Below, one piece after another: positions 17,227 to 26,141 of a DNA stretch of 64,000 bases. The notes below the pieces were generated by a model. It had not been told where the DNA came from. It did not search any database and saw only the letters and a list, made by a program, of their open reading frames with translations. Source of the DNA: Myxococcales bacterium (lineage in GTDB: Bacteria; Myxococcota_A; Polyangia; Haliangiales; Haliangiaceae); assembly GCA_028287135.1 (NCBI GenBank), contig JAQBQE010000002.1:1-64000 (forward strand), written 5' to 3'. Position 1 is the stretch's first letter. The number at the start of each line of letters is the position of its first letter. The translations under genes were made by a program, and so were the position numbers.

Positions 17227-18848
17227 AGCCACGGACGATCGCCGTCGCGGGCGTCGCGATCAGCGTGCTGATCGCCGTGCTCGGGGTCGCGTGCGGCCGG
17301 GATCGCGCACCACCGCGCACGGTGCCGAAGAGCTGGCAGGACGTCCGGACGAGCGCGGGTCACACCGTGCACGTCCAGCAGCACAAGGTGCCGTGTCGCG
17401 ACTGTCACGGCGACGCGGGGTTCACGCCGCCGCCCGCCGAGGTCTGCGAGCGCTGTCACGGTCCCGTGCAGACCCCACTTCATCCGACGAATCCGATCGG
17501 GCTCGTCCCGGTTCCCGCGTGTCAGGACTGTCACGGGTTTGGCGCGGACCTGACGGTTCGTCCGACGAGCTGCATGCGCTGCCACGAGCAAGCCCAGGGC
17601 CTTCATGTGCCTCCCGTCGGTGCGCACGCGGACCAGCCCTGCGGCGACTGTCACCGCGCGCACGCGACGCCCACGCTCGACGTCAAGCCCTGTACGTCGT
17701 GTCATCAGGAGCAACAGACCAAGCACGCGGGGACGCGCGGCTGCCTCGATTGCCACTCGATGCACGAGCCCGCGCTGGTCGCGGACGCCACGTGCGCCCG
17801 CTGTCATTCCAAGCAGCCCGCCAAGGCCGGCAAGGTCACGGTCGCGGCGCTGACCACCGGTCATCCCAGGTGCACGAGCTGCCACACGCCACACGCGTTC
17901 GGCGCCGACGAAGCGAGACCATGCGCGAGCTGTCATGCGGCCAAGCCCGTGCTCGCGTCGGCGAAGCATGCGGCGTGCACGACCTGCCACGATCCGCACG
18001 AGGCCTCGGCTCCACGGTCGTGCGCCTCGTGCCACACGAAGAAGGTCGAGCATCCGGGCACGTGCATCGGGTGTCACCCCGCGCATTCGCTCGCGGCGGG
18101 GCAGATCGCCGTCACCTGCGAGAGCTGTCATGCCAAGCCGCATCACGCGACCGCGAAGTGCCTCGATTGCCACACGCCGCATGCCGGTAAGCCCGCGCTG
18201 ACCGTCGCGCTCTGCGCGAAGTGCCACACGGAGAAGGTGCGTAGCGTCGGCGCGACGGGCCACCGTGCGTGCGAGGGCTGCCATGCGCAGGCCGCTCACG
18301 TGCCGTCGGCTCCGGCCCCCGCGTGTGCGATCTGCCATGGGCCGATCGCGTCGAAGGTCAACACGGGCCACGGTACGTGCCTCAGCTGTCACACCGGAGG
18401 TGCACACGAGCCGCAGAAGCCGCCGCCCGCGTGCGCGAGCTGCCACACCGCCGAGGCGTCGAGTGCCCCGAAGGGACACCAGGCCTGCGCGTCGTGCCAC
18501 GATCCACACAGCGGCAAGATCCGACCCGCCGCGACCTGCGCGAGCTGTCACGCGGACAAGGCAGCGACCGGTCACGGCAAGCATGTGGACTGCGCGAGCT
18601 GCCATCGGCCCCACGGACCCGACGGCGTCGCGAAGCCGCCGACCTGCGCCAGCTGTCACGCGCCCGCGACGAGGCCGGGCCTCCACCGCGTGCCGGGTCA
18701 CGCCACGTGCGCGAGCTGCCATCTCGCGCACGAAGGCGTTCCGAAGGATGACCGCGCGAGCTGCCTGACCTGCCACAAGACCCAGGTCAACCACGAGCCG
18801 ACCGCGGCGCGCTGCTCCGGCTGCCATCCCTTCGGCGACGGCTCGTAG
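17223..18848 (+). CDS. 27-haem c-type cytochrome
   Basis: A 541-residue protein from GTG 17223 with a lipobox-like signal (LGVAC) and 27 CXXCH motifs, one about every 19 residues after the leader. The C-terminal third is a quasi-repeat of CASCH units (residues 400-510 or so) with intervening HxPH or GHxxC segments that supply extra histidines. It lacks other domains. Such haem-dense proteins form nanowire-like electron conductors in other bacteria; whether this one polymerises is unknown. It is the last gene of the operon, 4 bp overlapped with the 13-haem gene and convergent with the globin kinase at 18855. Confidence 0.88.
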   Translation: MKPRTIAVAGVAISVLIAVLGVACGRDRAPPRTVPKSWQDVRTSAGHTVHVQQHKVPCRDCHGDAGFTPPPAEVCERCHGPVQTPLHPTNPIGLVPVPACQDCHGFGADLTVRPTSCMRCHEQAQGLHVPPVGAHADQPCGDCHRAHATPTLDVKPCTSCHQEQQTKHAGTRGCLDCHSMHEPALVADATCARCHSKQPAKAGKVTVAALTTGHPRCTSCHTPHAFGADEARPCASCHAAKPVLASAKHAACTTCHDPHEASAPRSCASCHTKKVEHPGTCIGCHPAHSLAAGQIAVTCESCHAKPHHATAKCLDCHTPHAGKPALTVALCAKCHTEKVRSVGATGHRACEGCHAQAAHVPSAPAPACAICHGPIASKVNTGHGTCLSCHTGGAHEPQKPPPACASCHTAEASSAPKGHQACASCHDPHSGKIRPAATCASCHADKAATGHGKHVDCASCHRPHGPDGVAKPPTCASCHAPATRPGLHRVPGHATCASCHLAHEGVPKDDRASCLTCHKTQVNHEPTAARCSGCHPFGDGS

Positions 18849-18854
18849 CGGCGG

Positions 18855-20017
18855 TCACTGCCAGCGGGGGAACGTCAGATCGAAGCGCGTGCCGCGCGTG
18901 GTGCTCTCGAGCGCGATCGAACCACCGTGCAGCGAGATCAGGCTGTGGACGATCGACATCCCGAGCCCGGTGCCACCTTCCTTGGTCGAGAAGAACGGCT
19001 CGTAGATGCGCGCCTGCACGTCTGCGGGCATGCCGCCGCCGTCATCCTCCACGTTGATCATGAACGTGTCGTGCGATCCGGCGAGCGCGACCTGCACGAC
19101 GCCGTTCGCCGTGACCGCCTCCACCGCATTGCGCACGAGGTTCAGCATGATCTGTTGCAACTTCGGAGCATCAACCCGGGCAGGGATCGCGATCGCCGGG
19201 TGACTGAACGTCAGCGTCGCGCCGCGCTTCTCCGCGGAGATCCGCTCGAGGTCGCACACGTGGCGGACGATGCCGACGACGTCGTGGTCCTGGAGATGCA
19301 GCTCGGGCGGGCGAGCGAAGGCGAGGAAGTCATTCAGGAGGTTGGTGAGCCGCTCGATCTCCTTCTGCGCGAGCTCGCTCGGTTCGAGCAGCCGCGGATC
19401 GTCGTGCTCGCGGCGTAGCCGACGTTCGAGCAGCTCGAGTTGCAGCTTTGCAGCGTTTAGCGGGTTGCGGACCTCGTGCGCGAGACCGGCGGTCATCGTC
19501 TGCATCGCGGTGATCCGGTCGGACTGCATGCGCCGTTCACGCGCGACCAGCTTCTCGTCGGAGTCGAGCTTGTAGTGCCGCACCATGATCGAGAGCTCGA
19601 TGTCGAGGAGCTTGTTGACGGAGCGCAGCACCAGGCTCGCTTCGGCCGCTGGATAGAGCTCGGCGATCATCTCCTGGTACGCGGTCCTCACGACGTTCAT
19701 CGACGTGAACATGTACTGATGCGCGAGCCCGATCTCGACGTGGCGGCGACCGATCCGCGACCGCTTCTCGTAGAACCGGTCGTCATACGGACCGAGCAGG
19801 CCGGTCGACATCCAGTCGATCAGCGACGCGCGTAGGCGCTCGACCTGCGCAGGACTGTCGAGCACCGAGGCGGTGCCCGGATTCGCCCACACCGCCTCGT
19901 AGAACCGCTCGGCGATCGCCGGGAACCGTGGCGACAGCTTCGGATGAAGCGCGAGCAGCCGGGTGCGGTCTTTGTCGTCGAAGCTGACGTACCGCAGGAT
20001 CTCCGCGAGGAACGTGC

Positions 20018-20021
<4 letters not shown>
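18855..20021 (-). CDS. Globin-coupled sensor histidine kinase (NtrB-like)
   Basis: The 388 residues begin with a protoglobin domain (about 1-155) carrying the hallmark segment RIGRRHVEIGL, in which H94 should be the proximal haem ligand. A coiled linker leads to HisKA (H182 in GLAHEVRNPLNAAKL) and an HATPase domain with NLVRNAVEA, DDGGGM and GTGLGMSI. Globin-coupled sensors bind O2, NO or CO. GTG 20021 overlaps the stop of the upstream sigma-54 regulator by 4 bp, so the two form a two-component pair. Its location beside the NO reductase, cbb3 and multihaem genes makes a respiratory signal likely. Confidence 0.85.
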
Positions 20022-21430
<1,409 letters not shown>

Positions 21431-21444
21431 GGGTACCTTCGGGT

Positions 21445-21460
21445 AGCCAGGATCGTGCCA
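21445..21460 (-). promoter_or_regulatory. Candidate sigma-54 promoter of the NtrC/globin-kinase pair
   Basis: On the reverse strand the sequence reads TGGCACG-ATCC-TGGCT, differing from the RpoN consensus TGGCACG-N4-TTGCW by one base in the -12 element. Transcription would start around 21435, just before ATG 21430. This would make the pair autoregulated. Confidence 0.4.
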
Positions 21461-21551
21461 TCGCGATCTCGGCTACTTACGACGCCAAGTGTGCACGGTT
21501 TGCGCGCCACGTCGAGCGGGCGCAAGACTTGCGCGAATTCACGGTGCGCTG

Positions 21552-23489
21552 TCAGGTCGACCGGGCAAGCAGCTCTTCGAGCACCAGCGTCAGCTCGGCG
21601 ACCTTCACCGGCTTGGTCAGGTAGCGATAGAAGCCGGCATCCATGGCGCGAGCGGTGTCGCGGGGCAGCGCAGCCGCCGACAGGCCAATCACCGGGATGT
21701 GGTGAGTCTCGGGCCACTCGCGCAGCCGCTTGACGGCATCGAAGCCGCTGATCCCCGGGAGGTTGATGTCCATGATCACCACCGCTGGTCGGTGCGTGCG
21801 GATCAGCTCGAGGCCGATCTCCGCCGTGGGTGCGACGATCAGATCCACGCGCGGGAGCTCGCCGATCAGGTCGCGCATGAAGGCGATGTTCGACGGATTG
21901 TCCTCGACGTAGACCACCTTGTGGCGCAGCTCGGTGGCTACGGTGGGAGGTGAGCTCTGCCCGATCGGCTGCGCAGCGGGATCCCGATCGCTCGCGCTCT
22001 CGTGATGAACCGGAACCTCGACCCAGAACCGTGAGCCGGTACCCGCGGTGCTCGTGAATCCGACGGCGCCGTTCATGAGCTCGGCCAGTCGCTTGCTGAT
22101 CGTCAATCCGATGCCGGTGCCCTCGATCGCGCCGGCCTCCTGACCTGCGCGCTGGAACGGCTCGAACAGCTTGTGGCGTTTGTTCTCCGGGATCCCGATC
22201 CCATCGTCGGTCACCGTGATCCGCAGCCTGTCCGCGCGTGGCGTGACGTCGAAGCTGACATGACCGCCAGGCTTGCCGTACTTGATCGCGTTGGAGCCGA
22301 AGTTGATCAGGATCTGCGCGAGCCGCGTGCGATCGGCGAGCAGCGTGGGTAAGCCGTCCGGAACACGCAGTGACGCGATGTGAATCTCCGCACGCGTGGC
22401 CATCGGCTCGAGCGTCGCCACGACCTCCTGCATCAGCTCGGCGACGCCGACGTGCTCGACCGTGATCGTGATCCGACCTGCCTCGATCTTCGCGAGATCG
22501 AGGACATCGTCGATCAGCCGCAGGAGATGCTCGCCGCCACGCAGCACGTACTGCAGGCGCTCGATCTGACGCGCATCGAGCGGGTTCTTTCGATCGCGTT
22601 CGAGGAGCTGGGCAAATCCGAGGATCGCGTTCATCGGTGTGCGGAGCTCGTGACTCATCGACGACAGGAACTCGCTCTTCGCAGCGCTCGCAGCCTCGGC
22701 GGTCTCTCGCGCGGCCCGCAGCTCCTCCGCGCGAAGGACATCGTCGGTGACATCTGCGATCATGGAGACGGTGCCGTGCTCGGCAGTCTTTCGCTCGGTG
22801 ACGCGCAGGTAGCGGCCTCGGCCGGTCCGGACGTCGAGCGTGCCCGACGGTGCGTGGTGATAGCTGATCCATCGATCGTAGAACGAGTCGCGGGTCTCGT
22901 TGCTGAAGTCGAACGTGCCGCTGCCGAGTGCGTTGCGCAGCACTTCGTCGAACGGTAGTCCGACGATCGAGCCGCCGAGGTTGCTGCCGAGCAGCTCGCG
23001 CCCCGCGCTGTTCACCATCACGACACGGTCGTGCTCGTCGAACAGCGCGAAGGCATCCTGCACGGCATCGACGGCCGACGTCAGGTACGCAGTCGCTCGC
23101 CGCTTGTCTCCCTCGAGGGCGCGGCGCTCGGTGATGTCGCGGATCCCCGCTGTGATCAGCAGGCCCTGCGACGTCTCGATCGGCGACAGGCTGATCTCGA
23201 CCGGGAACTCGCTGCCATCCTTGCGTGTCCCCTTGAGCTCGAGCCCCGAGCCCATCGGGCGAAGCCGAGGCGTGCCGGTGAATCCCGCGATGTAGGCGTC
23301 GTGGCGATGGCGCACGGATGCGGGCACCAGCATCTCGACGGGCTTGCCGATCATCTCGTCGTGCCCGTACCCGAACATCCGTGTGGCCTCCGCGTTGATG
23401 AGCAGGATCGTTCCCTTGGCATCGCACACCACCAGCCCGTCGGGGGTGGCGTCGAGCAGTTCGCGGTACGGGAGATCAGTCAGGAACAT
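21552..23489 (-). CDS. Hybrid sensor histidine kinase (PAS-PAS-HisKA-HATPase-REC)
   Basis: A soluble 645-residue kinase. PAS domains at about 5-125 (ending GIRDITERRAL) and 130-250 are followed by HisKA with SSMSHELRTPMNAILGF, an HATPase with NFGSNAIKYG, DDGIGIPE and GTGIGLTIS, and a C-terminal receiver (VYVEDNPSN, phospho-Asp in VVIMDINLPGISG, Lys in YLTKPV). There is no membrane segment, so it senses an internal signal. The first 14 bp overlap the end of the REC-kinase gene upstream, indicating one transcript. Confidence 0.9.
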   Translation of the reverse strand: MFLTDLPYRELLDATPDGLVVCDAKGTILLINAEATRMFGYGHDEMIGKPVEMLVPASVRHRHDAYIAGFTGTPRLRPMGSGLELKGTRKDGSEFPVEISLSPIETSQGLLITAGIRDITERRALEGDKRRATAYLTSAVDAVQDAFALFDEHDRVVMVNSAGRELLGSNLGGSIVGLPFDEVLRNALGSGTFDFSNETRDSFYDRWISYHHAPSGTLDVRTGRGRYLRVTERKTAEHGTVSMIADVTDDVLRAEELRAARETAEAASAAKSEFLSSMSHELRTPMNAILGFAQLLERDRKNPLDARQIERLQYVLRGGEHLLRLIDDVLDLAKIEAGRITITVEHVGVAELMQEVVATLEPMATRAEIHIASLRVPDGLPTLLADRTRLAQILINFGSNAIKYGKPGGHVSFDVTPRADRLRITVTDDGIGIPENKRHKLFEPFQRAGQEAGAIEGTGIGLTISKRLAELMNGAVGFTSTAGTGSRFWVEVPVHHESASDRDPAAQPIGQSSPPTVATELRHKVVYVEDNPSNIAFMRDLIGELPRVDLIVAPTAEIGLELIRTHRPAVVIMDINLPGISGFDAVKRLREWPETHHIPVIGLSAAALPRDTARAMDAGFYRYLTKPVKVAELTLVLEELLARST

Positions 23490-24588
23490 CGGGGAACCTC
23501 AGGCAGAACACCGCACCAGGCGCCGCATCCTCGATCGAGATGGTTCCGCCGTGGGCCTCGACCGCGAGCTTGCAGAACGCGAGGCCGAGCCCGCGGTTCT
23601 CGGTCGTGGTGCCGCGTCCGCTCTCGAACCGGTGGAACACCTGCGCACGCTGCTCCGGGGGGATCCCGGGACCCGCGTCGCAGATCCGGATCTGCGTTGC
23701 GCCCGCGAGTGGACGCGTCGTGACGGTCACCGCGGTCCCCTCCGGGGCGTAGCGGATCGCGTTCTCCACGAGGTTGGTCAGCACGCGATGGATCAGGCCG
23801 GGATCCGCGTCGACCGTCGCCGCGCCGACATCGGCTCGTAGCGCGACCTGGGACGCTGCGGCCCGCAGTTGCATGTCGTCGAGAGCGGCCCGGATGATCG
23901 TCTCGGTATCGAGGCGCTGGCAGACGGGCATCAACCGTCCCTCGTCGGCACGGCTGACGTCGAGCAAGTTCAGGATCATCCTCATCAGCGCGCGGGCCTC
24001 GTCGCAGATGGCGTTGGCAGCGCTCCGCGAGCGATCGGTCGCGCCCGGATCGCGGAGCACGCGCTGGACCTGCAGCTCGATCGTGCTGACCGGGTTCTTC
24101 AGGTCGTGAACGAGGAAGTTGGTCAGCTGCTCCTTGTGGAGCTGGAGGCGCTGGAGGTCATCGCGCTGTCGTTTGACCTGCTCGAAGAGGCCAGAGCGCT
24201 CCCCCGCGAGCTTGCGTGCGCGAAGTGCCGCCTGCACGCGAACGACGAGCTCGCTGGGGCGGAACGGCTTGGTCAAAAAATCATCGCCGCCGGCCGCGAT
24301 CGCGCGATCGAAGGTCTCGACCTCGCGCTGCGCGGTCACGAAGACGATCGCGACCGTCTCACCGCCGGGCAGTGCGCGGATCTGTTCGCACGCGGTCAGG
24401 CCGTCGACGCCGGGCATCCGTACGTCGAGCAGGATGCAATCGGGGTGATGCTGCTGGAAGGCGGCAATTCCGGTCGTCCCGTCGGTGGCGAGCACGACGC
24501 GATAACCTTCGTCCTCGAGCGCCGCGCGTGCGAGTGCTCGGTTCTCGGCATTGTCGTCGACAACCAGCACCGTGGCGGAGGTGAGCAC
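23476..24588 (-). CDS. REC-histidine kinase
   Basis: A 370-residue protein with an N-terminal receiver (VLVVDDNAENRAL, phospho-Asp in CILLDVRMPGVDG, Lys in FLTKPF), a coiled coil, HisKA (FLVHDLKNPVSTIEL) and an HATPase (NLVENAIRYAPEG, DAGPGIP, NRGLGLAFC). Such REC-HK proteins pass signals between phosphorelays. GTG 24588 is selected because it precedes the receiver directly and a TATGGT box lies 8 nt upstream (24597-24602 on the reverse strand). Longer in-frame extensions to ATG 24633 or beyond are low-quality sequence. Confidence 0.82.
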   Translation of the reverse strand: MLTSATVLVVDDNAENRALARAALEDEGYRVVLATDGTTGIAAFQQHHPDCILLDVRMPGVDGLTACEQIRALPGGETVAIVFVTAQREVETFDRAIAAGGDDFLTKPFRPSELVVRVQAALRARKLAGERSGLFEQVKRQRDDLQRLQLHKEQLTNFLVHDLKNPVSTIELQVQRVLRDPGATDRSRSAANAICDEARALMRMILNLLDVSRADEGRLMPVCQRLDTETIIRAALDDMQLRAAASQVALRADVGAATVDADPGLIHRVLTNLVENAIRYAPEGTAVTVTTRPLAGATQIRICDAGPGIPPEQRAQVFHRFESGRGTTTENRGLGLAFCKLAVEAHGGTISIEDAAPGAVFCLRFPDVPD

Positions 24589-24656
24589 CGAGGCGGACCA
24601 TACCCCGCTGCGCAATTCTTGCGTACACGCCATCCGTGCGCGAGGCGTACCTCCGG

Positions 24657-24896
24657 TCAGCGGCGGAATGCGATGGGTCGACGAGCCGAGATCTCGTCGA
24701 GAACGGCACGAACACATGCAACGCGCGCTGCCGAAGGCGTCCGCGGCTCCTCGAGAGGCTCGCCCGAGCGCACCTGTTCGATCGCCCGGTAGAGCTCGGT
24801 CCGGGACGGCGCCGCCACCAGGATCCGCGCGACCGTCCTGACGTCGAGACTACCCAGCAGTCGCTGGACGTCGGTCGTCGTCGCAAGTTGATCCAT
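24657..24896 (-). CDS. Small unknown protein, paralogue 1 of a tandem pair
   Basis: A 79-residue soluble protein from ATG 24896. It aligns along its length with the product of 25009-25233: shared pattern LAT-x2-DV-x-RLLG-x-LD near the N-terminus, then IL-x3-PSRxEL, and TPSxARVA-x2-R-x-VL near the C-terminus. The conservation across two adjacent genes shows it is real coding sequence. No family recognised. It is short, charged and predicted helical. It lies upstream of and in the same direction as the kinase block. Confidence 0.6.
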   Translation of the reverse strand: MDQLATTTDVQRLLGSLDVRTVARILVAAPSRTELYRAIEQVRSGEPLEEPRTPSAARVACVRAVLDEISARRPIAFRR

Positions 24897-25008
24897 CGAT
24901 CACCGGTCGTGCAGCACGCACGCCACGCCCGACCCCGCCACGACCGATGTTGCGCGGGTCCTGCGCGCATTCCGTGCACAACGACGACAACCGTGCAAAT
25001 CCTGCGCG

Positions 25009-25233
25009 TCACCGCGGAGGGAGTGACGCGAGGACGCGGCGGATGCTGGCGACCCGCGCACACGAGGGTGTCTTTGGTTCGCCGGCGGCGCGGGTCCCTC
25101 CTCCACCCACGGCCTTCTCGAGCTCGAGGCGTGTCGGGAGCGTTGAAAGGATCAGCACGACGGTCTCGGGGTCGAGGTTCCCGAGCAGCCGCCGAACGTC
25201 GTCCGCGGTTGCGAGGTGATTCCCGAACATCAT
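25009..25233 (-). CDS. Small unknown protein, paralogue 2 of a tandem pair
   Basis: A 74-residue protein starting at ATG 25233 (a second ATG follows at once). HLATADDVRRLLGNLDPETV and PTRLELEKAV match the paralogue at 24657-24896, as does TPSCARVASIRRVL at the end, while the middle Gly-rich stretch differs. A longer in-frame start at 25281 exists, but the paralogue begins at the equivalent of 25233. Together they look like a recent-to-moderate duplication of an undescribed family. Confidence 0.55.
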   Translation of the reverse strand: MMFGNHLATADDVRRLLGNLDPETVVLILSTLPTRLELEKAVGGGGTRAAGEPKTPSCARVASIRRVLASLPPR

Positions 25234-25433
25234 CTGGTCGACCGGTGCAGGGCACGAGCCACCGGAGATCGGCGGAGGCATCGCGGTCAGTCCACATCCA
25301 CGCATTCCGTGCGCAGCGCGATCGAACCGGCGCAGGTCGTGCGGCGAGCGCCGTGGCGCGTCCTCGTTCCACGCACGAGGGTGGTCTCGTGCGGTTGCCC
25401 CATCGGGCACGCCGCATGCTGTGATCTGGGAGC

Positions 25434-26141
25434 ATGAAGGCCAAGCTCGCCTTGCTCGCACTCCTCGTGCCCGCCGCGACAGCGACGACCGCGCCGTCTT
25501 CGCAGCCGGGCTCGCATCCGGCGTTGCCGTGGCTGGTCAATCTCCAGGACGTGGTCGCGGCCGACGCCAACGATCCACTCCAGACATTTCCGATCGAGCG
25601 ATCCGGCGATCCGGCCAGCGATCCGGGGCTCGAACCTGCGGATCCGATGTGCCGCGACGACGCCTCCCAGGGACTCGTCCTCTCGGCCGACGTGTCGCCG
25701 GCCCCAGGATCCGAGACGCTCCTCGCGTCGTTCTCGCAGGGCGTGACCGTGCTCGGCAGCGAGGGCCAGGAGCTCGCCTCGACGCCCGGCTACCCGTGCT
25801 TTGGCAGCGCCGATCAGGTCGACGTGCTCGCGGCGGGCACGGCGTTCGGCACGCCGACCGTCGTGCTGGCGGTCACCGTGGGGGGCCGGCGCGAGCAGGC
25901 AACCTGGCTCGCGATGTTCCGGATCGGTACCGCGGGTCGGCTCGAGCCGGTGTTCACGACGGTCGTGGAGGAACGCGAGGACGAGATCGTGCGCCGCGGC
26001 AGCGTCACCGTCCTGCGCGACGGACTCCTCGTTCGCCATCCGTCCGGGCGCACGGCGGTCTGGAGGTGGGACGCGGCGGCCGGGGTCTATCTGCCGCCGG
26101 TCGCCCGCGACGAGCTCGCAGGCGACCACGGCCAGAGCTAG
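25434..26141 (+). CDS. Secreted protein of unknown function
   Basis: A 235-residue protein with a signal peptide (about 1-18, ATG 25434). The mature part has an acidic N-terminal region with Cys73 (PADPMCRDDA) and Cys120 (GYPCFGSAD) that may form a disulfide. Beta-rich segments such as ADVSPAPGSETLLASFSQG and DQVDVLAAGTAFGTPTVVL follow, resembling a repeat-containing readout of stored quantities (VCBS/FG-GAP flavour). It is convergent with the PolA-like gene, the two stops overlapping at 26138-26141. No confident family. Confidence 0.7.
   Translation: MKAKLALLALLVPAATATTAPSSQPGSHPALPWLVNLQDVVAADANDPLQTFPIERSGDPASDPGLEPADPMCRDDASQGLVLSADVSPAPGSETLLASFSQGVTVLGSEGQELASTPGYPCFGSADQVDVLAAGTAFGTPTVVLAVTVGGRREQATWLAMFRIGTAGRLEPVFTTVVEEREDEIVRRGSVTVLRDGLLVRHPSGRTAVWRWDAAAGVYLPPVARDELAGDHGQS

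Noticed and set aside
17600-18750. Regular repeats in the 27-haem gene as a DNA repeat array
   Set aside because: The periodicity is that of codons for CXXCH modules; spacing and sequence vary as in protein repeats.
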